This document shows positions 18,117 to 27,856 of a stretch of DNA of 64,000 bases, one piece after another. The DNA is from Pelagimonas sp. (lineage in GTDB: Bacteria > Pseudomonadota > Alphaproteobacteria > Rhodobacterales > Rhodobacteraceae). The notes under the pieces are model-generated. The model made no database searches and was not told the DNA's origin. It was given only the letters and a program-made list of their open reading frames with translations. Position 1 is the stretch's first letter. Every line of letters starts with the position of its first letter. Both the position numbers and the translations under genes were made by a program. The stretch spans positions 186,001-250,000 of the forward strand of contig JAOASD010000031.1 in assembly GCA_025210265.1 (NCBI GenBank), given 5' to 3'.

Positions 18117-18958
18117 CACGCCTTTTCAAACTGGCGGGCCAGCGCGCAGAAGGCCTCCAGCGGCACCTGTTCGGCGCGTTCCGTGGGTTTGATCCCGGCG
18201 GCAATCAGGCGGTCCTCGATATCCGGGGTCAGGCCTTTCAGCGCCGCGCGCAGCATCTTGCGCCGCTGGTTGAACCCTGCCGCCACAACCCGTTCCAGGA
18301 TCTTGGCATCAGCGGGAAAGCGCGGCTCGGGCAGGGCGGTCAGGTGGACCACGGCGGAATGCACTTTGGGCGGGGGCGAAAACGCCTCGGGCGGGAGGGT
18401 CAGGGCGATATGCGCCTCGGCGCGCCATTGGGCCAGTACCGCCAGTCGGCCATAGGCCTTGTCGCCCGGCGCGGCGGTGATGCGCTGCGCCACCTCTTTC
18501 TGAAACATCAGGGTCAGCGAGGACCAGAAGGGCGGCCAGTCCTTGGGCGTCAGCCAGCGGATCAGCAGCTCGGTCCCTACATTGTAGGGCAGGTTGGCGC
18601 AGATCGCGATGGGCGGTGTCAGATGGGCCAGCGGATCAATTTCCAGTGCGTCGCCCTCGATCACCTCCAGCCGGTTGGGATAGGCCTCGGAAATCTGCGC
18701 CAAAGCAGGCAGACAGCGCGAATCCTTTTCAATCGCCAGAACCTTGCGCGCGCCTTCGGCCAGCAGGCCACGGGTCAGACCGCCGGGGCCGGGGCCGACC
18801 TCGATCACATCCATGCCCGACAGATCGCCGGGGATACGCGCAATCCGTGCCGTCAGGTTCAGATCCAGCAAAAAGTTCTGCCCCAGCGCCTTTTTCGCCC
18901 GCAATCCATGCTCTGCGATCACCTCGCGCAAGGGGGGGAGCCCGTCGATTCCGCTCAT
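18116..18958 (-). CDS. rsmA: 16S rRNA dimethyladenosine transferase RsmA (KsgA)
   Basis: A 280-residue SAM-dependent enzyme that dimethylates two adjacent adenines in helix 45 of 16S rRNA, a late 30S assembly check. Motifs: [11 protein letters not shown] near residue 22, the SAM loop [12 protein letters not shown] (~50-61), and the catalytic motif [11 protein letters not shown] (~115). The ATG follows an AGAGAAGAAG ribosome site; a TTG six codons upstream is a poorer choice. It lies 63 bp after pdxA across a short repeat-like spacer. The pdxA-rsmA pairing is common in proteobacteria. Confidence 0.97.
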   Translation of the reverse strand: MSGIDGLPPLREVIAEHGLRAKKALGQNFLLDLNLTARIARIPGDLSGMDVIEVGPGPGGLTRGLLAEGARKVLAIEKDSRCLPALAQISEAYPNRLEVIEGDALEIDPLAHLTPPIAICANLPYNVGTELLIRWLTPKDWPPFWSSLTLMFQKEVAQRITAAPGDKAYGRLAVLAQWRAEAHIALTLPPEAFSPPPKVHSAVVHLTALPEPRFPADAKILERVVAAGFNQRRKMLRAALKGLTPDIEDRLIAAGIKPTERAEQVPLEAFCALARQFEKA

Positions 18959-18962
18959 GTCT

Positions 18963-19021
18963 TCTTCTCTTTCCAAATGCCTCCGGGGTGAATGGCCACA
19001 GGCCAGAGGGGCAGCGCCCCC
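18963..19021 (-). repeat. Intergenic repeat-like spacer between pdxA and rsmA
   Basis: On the reverse strand this reads: hairpin GGGGC/GCCCC (19008-19020) directly after the pdxA stop, a GC-rich stretch, CCGGAGGCATTTGG, then the rsmA ribosome site. The hairpin plus (G)GAG(T/G)(A/C)TTTTGG-like string also occurs at 56.87-56.92 kb and, partly, at 1.24 kb, which suggests a dispersed intergenic element. Confidence 0.4.
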
Positions 19022-20023
19022 TTACCCCGAAACTGTGCCGCCCGCCATGCGCCAGGCCAGTTTGAGCGCCTCAAGCGTGGATGTTGGGTTGGCCGCACCC
19101 GTGCCCGCAATGTCAAACGCCGTGCCATGATCGGGCGACGTGCGGATGAAGGGCAGGCCGAGCGTCACATTCACACCCCGGTCAAAATCCAGCGTTTTGA
19201 TCGGGATCAGCGCCTGATCGTGATACATGCAGACCGCCACATCATAGCCCGCACGGGCGCGGGCATGAAACATCGTATCCGCAGGCAGCGGGCCTGTGAT
19301 CTGCATCCCCTCGGCGCGCAGCTTGTCCAGCACCGGGGCGATCACAGCCATGTCCTCATGTCCCATGCGCCCGCCTTCGCCCGCATGGGGGTTCAGCCCG
19401 GCCACGGCGATACGCGGGTTGTTCAGCCCAAACTGCGCAACCAGCGCGTCGCGGGTGATGCGTACCCGGCGTTCCAGCAATTCAGGCGTCAGCGCGGCGG
19501 GCACATCCTGCAGGGCGATATGGATTGTCACCGGAACAACCCGCAGCTGGTCCGAGGCCAGCATCATCACAACCTCATCCACCCCGCCCAGATCGGCAAG
19601 GAACTCGGTATGGCCGGGATAGGCAAAACCCGCCCCTTCGGCCAGCGCCTGTTTGTGGATCGGTAGGGTGCAGATGGCCGAGGCCTGACCGGCGCGCACC
19701 TGCGCCACGCCGGTTTCAATCGCGGCGATCACCCCGGAGGCATGGGCCGGTTGCGCCACACCGGGCACACGTGGCCCGTCAAAAGGCAGGGCCAGCACAG
19801 GCAGGGCGTCCGGCGCAACGCAATGCGCCTCCGCCGGGTCCGCGATCACCTGATGCGGCACGCTGCCCGGCAGATGTGCCGGATCGCCGATCAGATAAAA
19901 GGGCAGCGCGCCTTTCAGCGCCTCCCAGCAGCGTTCGGCCAGTTCCGGCCCGATCCCGGCGGGCTCGCCGCAGGACAGGGCCACGGGCGCGATCTGGCCC
20001 GAGGCAGGGCGGGTGTCCCCCAT
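19022..20023 (-). CDS. pdxA: 4-hydroxythreonine-4-phosphate dehydrogenase PdxA
   Basis: A 333-residue metal- and NAD-dependent dehydrogenase of pyridoxal phosphate synthesis. It opens with VALSCGEPAGIGPELA, the family's GDPxGIGPE motif (here CGEPAGIGPE). Later it has HTEFLADLGGVDEVVMML (~135-150), a GLNPHAGEGGRMGHED segment with metal-binding His, MYHDQALIPIKTLDF and RTSPDHGTAFDIAGTG. Gly-Cys instead of Gly-Asp in the first motif is a modest variation. It lies 9 bp after surA in the leftward operon. PdxA next to surA and rsmA is conserved from E. coli to Rhodobacterales. Confidence 0.96.
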   Translation of the reverse strand: MGDTRPASGQIAPVALSCGEPAGIGPELAERCWEALKGALPFYLIGDPAHLPGSVPHQVIADPAEAHCVAPDALPVLALPFDGPRVPGVAQPAHASGVIAAIETGVAQVRAGQASAICTLPIHKQALAEGAGFAYPGHTEFLADLGGVDEVVMMLASDQLRVVPVTIHIALQDVPAALTPELLERRVRITRDALVAQFGLNNPRIAVAGLNPHAGEGGRMGHEDMAVIAPVLDKLRAEGMQITGPLPADTMFHARARAGYDVAVCMYHDQALIPIKTLDFDRGVNVTLGLPFIRTSPDHGTAFDIAGTGAANPTSTLEALKLAWRMAGGTVSG

Positions 20024-20032
20024 CGTGACAGC

Positions 20033-21280
20033 TCAGTTCTGGATGATAGAGGCGTCGGCGCGCAGCTGCGCCAGATAGCCATCGGCCAGCGCCGCAACGC
20101 GCTGGTTGCGCAGGCCCACGGTCAGCTGATTGCGGTCCACATCCTCGGACAATTTGTTGGTGCGCCCGCACAGCATCAGAAACACCAGGGTCTGCCCATC
20201 GGCGCGGGTCAGCGCGGTGGATACCTCGCCCGCATCCAGTTTGGACAGCTCATAGGCGATGTCGGTGGGCAGTTCCGACGGAGACAGGGTGCCACGTTCC
20301 AGAACCTCTTCGGGCTGGCCTTTGGCCACACCATACAAGTCGTCGCAGCGATCCACCTGGCCTTTCAACACGCGGGCGCGGGCCAGCGTTTCCTCGGACC
20401 GGCCGCCGGGCATGTAATAGGCGGCATATTCGATCGCCGCGATTTCCGGGGCGCTATAGCCGGTTTCTTCGATGTCGCGCAGCTGAAACAGGGCGATGGC
20501 ATTGGGGATCGGCAGCGGGTCTGTGACTTCGCCGGGTTTCAGGCCCAGCATCAGCGGGCGCAGCACCGGAGGCAGGTCGTTCAGATCGCGCCAGGGCAGC
20601 CGACCGCCCGCGCCGCGTGTGGCGGTGGCGGAATGGCGTCGCGCTTCGGCGGAGAAGGCCGAGGTCGAGGTCAGCTGCGAAATGCGATTGGCGCGGGCGC
20701 GCACGGCTTCTTCTTGCTGTGGGGGCATGGGCATGATGATTTCCGACATCAACACACGCACATTGCTGCCGCCGCCACGGGCCGACAGGGCGCGGTCGAT
20801 TTCGGCTTCGGACACAGTGGCCCGCCCGGCAAAGCGTTGCTGCACAACCACGCGCCAGGCCAGACCGGCGCGGACAAAATCGCGAAAGGTTTCTTCGGCC
20901 ACGCCCTGCGCCTGCAGTGCCTTGGTGAACTCTTCGCGTGACAGGTTGGCGCGGCCGGCGAATTCTTCCATCCCGTCCAGCACTTCTTCGGTGGTGGGGC
21001 GGATGCCCGCATCATTGGCAGCCTGCAGACGAAGGCGGTCATCGACCAGCTGTTCGCGCGCCAGTTCCAGCGGATCGCCCGGCGCGTTCATCACCCGCAG
21101 CATGGCGGCGCGCTGCTGCAGCTCATAGCCGGTGATCACCTGGTCATTGACGATGATGGCCGGGGAAAACAGCCCCTGCGCGGCAGCCGGGGCAGGCTGC
21201 ATCAGCGGTGCCAGAACCGGCGACACGCCCAGCGCGGCAACAAGGGTCAGGCGGGCCAGAATGCGGGTCATTTTGTGCAT
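20033..21280 (-). CDS. surA: Periplasmic peptidyl-prolyl isomerase / chaperone SurA
   Basis: A 415-residue exported protein. A signal peptide of ~34 residues ends APAAAQ; the mature chain starts GLFSPAIIVNDQVITGYELQQRAAML, the typical SurA N-domain, and is followed by one clear parvulin-like region (~185-285) and a C-terminal segment. The parvulin core is less regular than E. coli's. SurA escorts outer membrane proteins, LptD among them, to the BAM complex. The first ATG is used: AAGGAG lies 10 nt before it, inside the end of lptD, giving a 13-nt overlap. Its partner LptD is the preceding gene. Confidence 0.9.
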   Translation of the reverse strand: MHKMTRILARLTLVAALGVSPVLAPLMQPAPAAAQGLFSPAIIVNDQVITGYELQQRAAMLRVMNAPGDPLELAREQLVDDRLRLQAANDAGIRPTTEEVLDGMEEFAGRANLSREEFTKALQAQGVAEETFRDFVRAGLAWRVVVQQRFAGRATVSEAEIDRALSARGGGSNVRVLMSEIIMPMPPQQEEAVRARANRISQLTSTSAFSAEARRHSATATRGAGGRLPWRDLNDLPPVLRPLMLGLKPGEVTDPLPIPNAIALFQLRDIEETGYSAPEIAAIEYAAYYMPGGRSEETLARARVLKGQVDRCDDLYGVAKGQPEEVLERGTLSPSELPTDIAYELSKLDAGEVSTALTRADGQTLVFLMLCGRTNKLSEDVDRNQLTVGLRNQRVAALADGYLAQLRADASIIQN

Positions 21281-23451
21281 GTGCGACGGTACTCCTTGTC
21301 GCTGCCGCTGGTCCCAAAACCCTTTAACGCGACAGTCAGATCAAAATCAGTCGAGGGTGCCAGATTGGTCGAGGACGCATATTCGCGTGACACCCCGAAA
21401 TCCACCTGAACACATTCATTGCGGTATTGCAGGCCCAGACCCACCCGGTCAAGGCGGCGGTCGGCCAGATCGTAGCGCCATTCGGTGGACCCGGTCCAGT
21501 GGCGGTCGAACCGATAATTGCCGTCAAAGCTCCATTCCGACTGGGCCTGATCGCGGTCTTCATCGGTGTCCGTCACCAGCAGCAGATACGAGGCGCTCAG
21601 ATCGACCCGCTGATTGTCCCAGCCCACGCGGGCTTCGGCCTTGGAAAAGCGATTTTCGCTGTCCAGCAGGCCGCGCGCCACCAGGTTCAGCCCGGTCTGA
21701 TGGGCAAAGCGCCCGGCGATCAGCCAGTCGCTTTCGGTGCCTGCCAGCCCGGAAGACCGGGAAAACGCGTCATCGGGATCGTCGCGCCAGATCCGCCCCA
21801 GCGTCAGCGCCGCGCTCCAGCCCGCAGGGGCCTGATGCATCCAGCGCAGGCCCGCGGCCAGGGTTGCGCCATGTTCGCGCCGGTCGGCGGCGGGAAAGCG
21901 CGACAGGCTCAGCAGGTTGGCCTCGTCAAACTCGACGCGGGTGCTTTCGTCATTGGGGTTGCCGGGGCGCGATCCGCTGACCCAGCCATATTGCACGACC
22001 GGTTCCAGCAGGCTGCGCGCCCCGCCCGGACCCTGCCTGACAAAAGGATAGCGCAGCTCGATCGCCGCGCCGGTGGTCGCGCGGGCCACGTCGGCGTCGA
22101 CCGTGTTGTCCTGGCGTGTGGCATAGCGATCCAGCCACAGATGGGTCGAGATCCCGGCGCGCAGCCCGCCGGGCAGGGTCCAGCGGTTGCGCCAGCTGAG
22201 CTCGGCATTGATGCGCCCCACATCGCGCCCATCCACATCGGTGTCGCTATCCGCGCTGTCAAACGGGGTCGAGCTGTAGCGGTAATGCCAGTGGCCTTCG
22301 GTGCTGGCGCGAAATTCACCGGGCAGGTTGGCGCTGAAATGACGCTTGGTATAGCGCAGATTGGCGGTGATGGTGGGCTGGGTGTCGTTGTCTTCGGAAA
22401 TGCGCAGGGATTCGTAATGGATCAGCTGCGCCTGCAGCAGATCATCCCGGCGCACACGGGTCAGCCCCAGCCGACTGTCCAGCCGGTCGGCACGGGTGAT
22501 GTCATAATCGCTGAGATAGCTTTCATCGGTCACGGCCTTCAGGTCGAAATCCAGATCAACCCCGCCGCGCAGGGCAAAGGCCCCCTCGGCAAAGAGATAG
22601 CCGCGCATCTCGTCGGGGCGCAGCTGGTCGCTGGACAATGCGCCCTGCACGCTCAGCCGCCCGGCGCGAAATGCCTGACGATAGCGAAATTCCAGTGTCC
22701 GGGTTTTGGGAGACAGATATGGGGTCAGGGTCAGATCCCGGTGATCGCCCAGCGGAATGAAATAGGGCAGGCGCAGACCAAAGCCCAACAGCGACGTGCT
22801 GCGGAAGGATGGGATCAGAAAGCCCCGCGCACGTTTCAGGCTGGGATCGGGCAGGCGCATCCGGGGCAGCCAGAAAATCGGCACATCCAGCACACGCAGC
22901 TGCGCATCATCGAAATACAGCTGACGCTCCTGCTGGTCATGCACCACGCGCCGCGCGCGGATCTGCCAAAGCGGGGTCTGGTTTTTGCCGCAGACCTGGC
23001 ACGAGGTCACAGCGACTTTGGACAGCGCGGTATACCGGCCTTCGGCGCGGCGGGCCTGCACCGCGGCCAGCTGCAGCTGCTGGTCCATCACCATGCGCGC
23101 GCCCCGCAGCAACCCGTTCTGCAACCCGCTATCCAGGGTTGCGGCCTCGGCGATCAGAATATTGCCGGCGGCGTCGATCACACGGATCGGGCCTTCGATG
23201 CTCAGACTGTCGGTGCTGCGGTCATAAATGATGCGGCTGGCGGTCAGACGCAGATCGCCCTGCAAGGCCTCCACATTGCCGCTGGCAATCAGCAGCTGGT
23301 CATTTTCGACCTGAACGGAATCCGCCACCAGCAGAGCCGGGGCGCTGGATTGGGTCGCCGGCGCGCCCTGCTGCTGCGCGATTGACGGCACCGGGGCGCA
23401 AAGCAGGCCAAGGGCCAGCAGCGGAGCAAGGATCTGAGGGGCGCGGGTCAT
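21268..23451 (-). CDS. lptD: LPS-assembly outer membrane protein LptD
   Basis: A 727-residue outer membrane protein. Signal peptide (~25 residues) is followed by an OstA/LptA-like periplasmic domain (VADSVQVENDQLLIASGNVEALQG onward, ~40-160) and a large beta-barrel (~200-727). With LptE it inserts LPS into the outer leaflet. Cysteines in TSCQVCGKN (~155) and late pairs (NECVQ, RRTCTK at the C-terminus) could form the essential inter-domain disulfides. The gene overlaps lptG by 4 nt (ATGA) upstream and surA by 13 nt downstream. The C-terminal residues are polar rather than the usual aromatic. Confidence 0.95.
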   Translation of the reverse strand: MTRAPQILAPLLALGLLCAPVPSIAQQQGAPATQSSAPALLVADSVQVENDQLLIASGNVEALQGDLRLTASRIIYDRSTDSLSIEGPIRVIDAAGNILIAEAATLDSGLQNGLLRGARMVMDQQLQLAAVQARRAEGRYTALSKVAVTSCQVCGKNQTPLWQIRARRVVHDQQERQLYFDDAQLRVLDVPIFWLPRMRLPDPSLKRARGFLIPSFRSTSLLGFGLRLPYFIPLGDHRDLTLTPYLSPKTRTLEFRYRQAFRAGRLSVQGALSSDQLRPDEMRGYLFAEGAFALRGGVDLDFDLKAVTDESYLSDYDITRADRLDSRLGLTRVRRDDLLQAQLIHYESLRISEDNDTQPTITANLRYTKRHFSANLPGEFRASTEGHWHYRYSSTPFDSADSDTDVDGRDVGRINAELSWRNRWTLPGGLRAGISTHLWLDRYATRQDNTVDADVARATTGAAIELRYPFVRQGPGGARSLLEPVVQYGWVSGSRPGNPNDESTRVEFDEANLLSLSRFPAADRREHGATLAAGLRWMHQAPAGWSAALTLGRIWRDDPDDAFSRSSGLAGTESDWLIAGRFAHQTGLNLVARGLLDSENRFSKAEARVGWDNQRVDLSASYLLLVTDTDEDRDQAQSEWSFDGNYRFDRHWTGSTEWRYDLADRRLDRVGLGLQYRNECVQVDFGVSREYASSTNLAPSTDFDLTVALKGFGTSGSDKEYRRTCTK

Positions 23452-24545
23452 CCGTCCTCCATATGCAGGATCATGCCCAGTGCCAACAGCACCGAGGCAA
23501 CAGGCGGCACCCAGGCGGCGATCAACGGCGAAAGCTGGCCGTTTTCCCCCAGGATTTGCGCGAAATTGCGAATGTAATACAGGCCAAAGCCCAACAGGAT
23601 CGAGCTAAGCACCGCAACCCCGGTGCGCCCCAGCCGGGCCGGGCGCATGGTAAAGGCCGCGCCCACCAGCACCATGGCGATCAGAAAGACCGGCCGGGCC
23701 AGTTCCATATGCAGCCAGACGATGTGGCGGCGGGCGGAAAACCCGGCGCTTTCCAGATCGGTGATAAAGGCAGGCATGTCCCAGATCGGGATAGCCGAAG
23801 GTTTGCCGAACCGGTCGCGGATGCTGTCGCGGGTCAGGGTCGAGGGCAGCTCCAGAACCTGATGGCTGCGGGTGCCGGCCTCTGGGTTCAGACCGGCGCT
23901 GAGCGGCCAGGCCTGGGCTTGATGCAGGATCCAGGCCCCATCGCGCAGCAGAGCAGATTGCGCAATGATGCGCTGCACCGGGCCGCCATCGGGGGCGTAG
24001 GTCACAAAGGACACATCGAACAGCTCGCTCGCTTCGGCATTGGCGCGGGCGGCGTGGATCACGGACTGACCCTGAGGCCCGCCCTGGCGCAGCCATAGCC
24101 CCTCGGATCCGATGGACAAAACAGATGCGCCGCCGCCATTCTGATAGATCTCGCGCAGCTCGCCATAGCGTTTGGATGTGGCGGCGACGATCGGGTTCAT
24201 CATGCCCACGGTCAGCCCGCCAATCAGCAGCGCCACCACCAAAGGCGCCGCCAGAGCCGCCAGCCCGGACCGCCCCGCCGCCCGTGTCACCACCAATTCC
24301 GAGGACCGCGCCATAGCAATGAACAGCCCCACGGTGGACAGGATCATCACCAGCGGCAGGATCTGATACAGCCCTTCGGGCAGTTTCAACCCGACCAGCT
24401 GCAGCACCTGCCCAAAGCTGACATCGCCATCCAGCCGGCGCAGCTCATCCACCAGATCAAGCAGGGCCTGGAACAGGGCAAACACCGCCAGCACCGCCAG
24501 GAAGGTTTTGGCAAAGCGGCGGGCGTAATACAGGTGCAGCTTCAT
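23448..24545 (-). CDS. lptG: LPS export ABC permease LptG
   Basis: A 365-residue inner membrane permease: three helices, a periplasmic beta-jellyroll domain (~120-260), then three helices. The start YYARRFAKTFLAVLAVF and the segment LPLVMILSTVGLFIAMARSSELVVTRAAGRS (the coupling region with the family's EL-V-xR-x-G motif) identify it. LptG and LptF form the channel that, with LptB ATPase, extracts LPS from the inner membrane. It overlaps lptF by 4 nt upstream and lptD by 4 nt downstream. LptB is not in the window. Confidence 0.96.
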   Translation of the reverse strand: MKLHLYYARRFAKTFLAVLAVFALFQALLDLVDELRRLDGDVSFGQVLQLVGLKLPEGLYQILPLVMILSTVGLFIAMARSSELVVTRAAGRSGLAALAAPLVVALLIGGLTVGMMNPIVAATSKRYGELREIYQNGGGASVLSIGSEGLWLRQGGPQGQSVIHAARANAEASELFDVSFVTYAPDGGPVQRIIAQSALLRDGAWILHQAQAWPLSAGLNPEAGTRSHQVLELPSTLTRDSIRDRFGKPSAIPIWDMPAFITDLESAGFSARRHIVWLHMELARPVFLIAMVLVGAAFTMRPARLGRTGVAVLSSILLGFGLYYIRNFAQILGENGQLSPLIAAWVPPVASVLLALGMILHMEDG

Positions 24546-25696
24546 GTCGTGACCTCGCGCAGGCGGCGGGCTGGGCGAAAGGGCCGCGCCGCGCGGTGCA
24601 GCAGCGTGGCCGCAATGGCAAAGCCCACAAGGCTGGGCAGATAGACCAGCGGCCACAGCGCGCCGTCATTGCGCACCGGATCCGTCACGGCGCTTTCCAC
24701 CAGTTTCACCACCACCAGCAGGAAAATGGCAAAGACAATCTGGCGGGTCACGCCCAGCCGCGAATAGCCCCCAACCATCAGCGCGCTATAGCCCAGCAGA
24801 GCGGCAACAACGCACAAAAGCGGACCCTGAAAACGCAGATGCGCCTCTTCCAGGACTTCGCCTTCGGTGTCCTTGGCCTCAACCGCGATCTCGCTGGTGC
24901 GGGTCAACAGATCCCATGTCGGGATAAATTCGATCTTGCGCCGCTTGGCGCGGCCCGGTGTGATCAGCCCGGAAATATCATAGGTCAGATCGCTGAAATT
25001 CGTGGTCGAAAGGCGCGGCGCAGCATCCGGCCCGGTTTGCAGAGTCTGGGCGATGCCTTCCAGCATGACCAGCTTGGGACCGGACTCTGAACTCAGCAAA
25101 AAGGCGCGTTCGGCGGTGTAGGTCACGTCGCGCCCCTCTTGCCGGTGATCGGACAGAAACACATCGTGCAGCGCGCCGTCGGCCGTGATGTCGCGGATGT
25201 AAAAGGTCACGCCTTTTGTGGGGTGCAGAAACACGCCTTCGCGCAGCAGCCGCGCCGACAGCGACCCGGACAGTTCGGTTTCGCGCAGCCGCAGCTGTTC
25301 CTGGCTGGAGGGCACAAGGAAATGGGTCAGGATCGACATCATCACCGCAATGAAGACCCCGAAAAACAGCACCGGGCGCGCCAGCCGCCAGGGCGAATAG
25401 CCCACGGATTGCACCACGGTCAGCTCGGATTCGCCGGACAGGCGGTTGGTGACATAGACAGTGGCGGCAAACCCAGCCATGGGCAGCACCAGCGCAATCA
25501 CGGATGGCAGGGACAGCGCGGTAAATTCCAGAAACACCCCGGCGGAATGGCCATCGGCGATCAGCCGGTCAAACAGCACAACAGCCCGGTTGACCCAATA
25601 AACGGACACCAGAACCAGGGCGAAGAACCCAAACAGAACCATCAGTTGCGACAGCATATATCTGTCGAATTTCTGCACCAAAGTCCCCCCAGACAT
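24542..25696 (-). CDS. lptF: LPS export ABC permease LptF
   Basis: A ~384-residue permease, first gene of the leftward lptF-lptG-lptD-surA-pdxA-rsmA operon. It opens KFDRYMLSQLMVLFGFFALVLVSVYWVN, with the coupling segment NRLSGESELTVVQSVGYSPW (~90) and a jellyroll domain between two helix triplets. Three starts are possible: ATG at 25705, ATG at 25696, or a GTG 18 nt further in that sits just behind a GGGGGGAC ribosome-like string. I list 25696. Divergent from pepA, a pairing usual in alphaproteobacteria. Confidence 0.93.
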   Translation of the reverse strand: MSGGTLVQKFDRYMLSQLMVLFGFFALVLVSVYWVNRAVVLFDRLIADGHSAGVFLEFTALSLPSVIALVLPMAGFAATVYVTNRLSGESELTVVQSVGYSPWRLARPVLFFGVFIAVMMSILTHFLVPSSQEQLRLRETELSGSLSARLLREGVFLHPTKGVTFYIRDITADGALHDVFLSDHRQEGRDVTYTAERAFLLSSESGPKLVMLEGIAQTLQTGPDAAPRLSTTNFSDLTYDISGLITPGRAKRRKIEFIPTWDLLTRTSEIAVEAKDTEGEVLEEAHLRFQGPLLCVVAALLGYSALMVGGYSRLGVTRQIVFAIFLLVVVKLVESAVTDPVRNDGALWPLVYLPSLVGFAIAATLLHRAARPFRPARRLREVTT

Positions 25697-25885
25697 TGCA
25701 GGCATCGGCTGTATGGCACTGTATCTTGTGCCAGAATCTAGACTTTATCTTGTGGCTGACCCTATCGGATCGTTTCGGTCGGGGAAAGCTGTCTCTGGTC
25801 AATCGCGCTTTGGCCCGCTACCTCTTGGCAAAGAATGGCCGGTGCGGGCCCGCCCGGCAGCAGGGCACAACAACAGGAGAGCCAG

Positions 25886-27352
25886 ATGACCGAGATGCGA
25901 GAGATCGAATTTGCGCCCATGGCGCTGGAAACACTGGCCGAGGCCGAGGGCCATGTGGCGGTGCTGGTAGATGGCGAAGGCACCCTGTCGCCTGGTGCGC
26001 GCCGCATCAACCGCCTGACCAAAGGCGCTTTGGCCCGCGCGGTTGGCTCCGATGCCTGGGGCAAGCTGAAAGATGGCGAGGCGCTGCGCCTGTCCTATCC
26101 CACCGGCATGGCCGCCGAGGCGGTGCATCTGCTGCGCATCGCGCGCCGCCCGACCATCACCACTGCGCGCAAGGCGGGTGCGAGCCTGGCCAAAGCCGTG
26201 GGCAATGGCGCGCTGACTCTGCTGGCGGAAAACACCCGCCGCGTGGATGAAATCGCGCTGGGGCTGGCCCTGCGCGGCTATGCGTTCACCGATCATCTCA
26301 GCCCGGAGGACACGCCGCGCGGCACCGCCATTGTGCAGTGCAAAGACCCCGATCCTGTGGCCGAGGGCTATGCGCCAAAAGCCGCCGTGGCGCAGGGCGT
26401 GTTCTTTACCCGCGATCTGATTTCCGAACCGGCCAATGTGCTGACCACCAGCGAATTTGCCTCTCGTCTGCAGGATCTCAGCGATCTGGGGGTCGAGGTC
26501 GAGGTTCTCGAAGAGGACAAGCTGGCCGAGCTGGGCATGGGGGCGCTGCTGTGCGTGGGGCAGGGCAGCGACAGCCCCTCCAAGGTTGTGATCATGCGTT
26601 GGAATGGCGGCGAAGGTGCGCCTCTGGCTTTGGTCGGCAAAGGGGTTGTGTTTGACACCGGCGGCATCAGCCTGAAACCCGCGGCCGGGATGGAAGACAT
26701 GACCATGGATATGGGCGGTGCGGGTGTTGTCAGCGGCGTGATGAAGGCGCTGGCTCTGCGCAAAGCACCCGCCAATGTGGTCGGTCTGGTCGGGCTGGTG
26801 GAAAACATGCCGTCCGGCAATGCGACCCGTCCGGGCGACATTGTGACCTCGATGAAGGGTGACACGATCGAGGTGATCAACACCGATGCCGAAGGCCGTC
26901 TGGTTCTGGCAGATGTGCTTTGGCACGCGCAAGAGGCCGAAAAACCGGCGGCGATTGTGGATCTGGCCACGCTGACCGGTGCCTGTGTCATTGCGCTGGG
27001 GCATGAAAATGCCGGCGTGTTCTCTAATGATGATCGCTTTGCCAATGATTTCCTGCGCGCCGCCGCGTCCGAGGGCGAGGGCGCATGGCGTCTGCCGCTG
27101 GGCGATGGCTATGACAGCCAGCTGAAAACCCTCAAGGCCGATATGAAGAATGTGGGCGGGCGTCCCGGTGGTGCGATCACCGCCGCGCAGTTCCTGCAAC
27201 GCTTTATTCAGGACGACATGCCCTGGATCCATCTGGATATCGCGGGTGTGGCGCAGGTTGCCAAGGAAACCAGCTTTGCCCCCAAGGGCGCGACGGGCTG
27301 GGGCGTGATGGCGCTGGATCGTCTTGTGCGCGACCGGTTCGAGCGCGGCTAA
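25886..27352 (+). CDS. pepA: Leucyl aminopeptidase PepA (M17)
   Basis: A 488-residue cytosolic di-metal exopeptidase. The N-terminal macrodomain-like part (~1-170) is followed by the catalytic part, with metal- and substrate-binding motifs VGKGVVFDTGGISLKP (~250), AGVVSGVMKALA, and the family signature NTDAEGRLVLAD (~333-344). It removes N-terminal residues in peptide turnover; the E. coli homologue also binds DNA. AACAGGAGAGCCAG precedes the ATG. holC starts only 4 nt after its stop, the same pepA-holC order seen in E. coli. Confidence 0.97.
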   Translation: MTEMREIEFAPMALETLAEAEGHVAVLVDGEGTLSPGARRINRLTKGALARAVGSDAWGKLKDGEALRLSYPTGMAAEAVHLLRIARRPTITTARKAGASLAKAVGNGALTLLAENTRRVDEIALGLALRGYAFTDHLSPEDTPRGTAIVQCKDPDPVAEGYAPKAAVAQGVFFTRDLISEPANVLTTSEFASRLQDLSDLGVEVEVLEEDKLAELGMGALLCVGQGSDSPSKVVIMRWNGGEGAPLALVGKGVVFDTGGISLKPAAGMEDMTMDMGGAGVVSGVMKALALRKAPANVVGLVGLVENMPSGNATRPGDIVTSMKGDTIEVINTDAEGRLVLADVLWHAQEAEKPAAIVDLATLTGACVIALGHENAGVFSNDDRFANDFLRAAASEGEGAWRLPLGDGYDSQLKTLKADMKNVGGRPGGAITAAQFLQRFIQDDMPWIHLDIAGVAQVAKETSFAPKGATGWGVMALDRLVRDRFERG

Positions 27353-27356
27353 GCCA

Positions 27357-27818
27357 ATGGGAGCGGTCTATTTCTACCACCTGACGCAGCGGCCCATGGT
27401 CGAAACGCTGCCCGTGCTGCTGGAGAAATCCCTGGGCGCGGGCTGGCGTGTTCTGGTGCGTGGACGTGACCGCGACCGCATGGACTGGCTGGATCAGAAA
27501 CTGTGGCAGGGGCCCGAGGAAGGGTTCCTGCCACACGGGCTGGCCGGGGGCGATCACGATGCTTTGCAGCCGGTCCTTTTGGTGTGGGAAGGCGGCGCGG
27601 CGGCCAATAACCCGACCTGCATCATGAGCATCGACGGCGCGGACCTAACCGCCGAAGAGGTGCAGAGTTCGGAACGCTGCTGCATCCTGTTTGACGGCCA
27701 CGACCCAGAGGCGGTGCAGGCGGCACGTGTGCAATGGAAAGCCCTGACAGGCGCGGGCTGCAGCGCGCAATACTGGTCCGAAGAAAGCGGCCGCTGGGAG
27801 AAAAAGGCCGAGGCGTGA
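27357..27818 (+). CDS. holC: DNA polymerase III chi subunit
   Basis: A 153-residue protein starting VYFYHLTQRPMVETLPVLLEK, with WLDQKLWQGPEEGFLPHGLAG in the middle, both hallmarks of the chi subunit. Chi binds single-strand-binding protein and, through psi, the clamp loader. The C-terminus WSEESGRWEKKA is also typical. It is translated right behind pepA. A 25-nt hairpin repeat begins 6 nt after its stop. Confidence 0.93.
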   Translation: MGAVYFYHLTQRPMVETLPVLLEKSLGAGWRVLVRGRDRDRMDWLDQKLWQGPEEGFLPHGLAGGDHDALQPVLLVWEGGAAANNPTCIMSIDGADLTAEEVQSSERCCILFDGHDPEAVQAARVQWKALTGAGCSAQYWSEESGRWEKKAEA

Positions 27819-27824
27819 GGGGAA

Positions 27825-27849
27825 GGTGGGTTGAAAACCCACCCTACGG
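27825..27849 (+). repeat. 25-nt hairpin repeat, copy 1
   Basis: GGTGGGTT, 3-nt loop, AACCCACC, then CTACGG. It begins 6 nt after the holC stop. A second copy, differing at one base and in inverted orientation, lies at 31477-31501 behind another gene. In both places it has the same orientation relative to the gene it follows. Confidence 0.75.
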
Positions 27850-27856
27850 TGTTTGG

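Noticed and set aside
21427..23385. Rightward 652-codon frame
   Set aside because: Shadow of lptD on the other strand; lptD has clear domains and operon overlaps.
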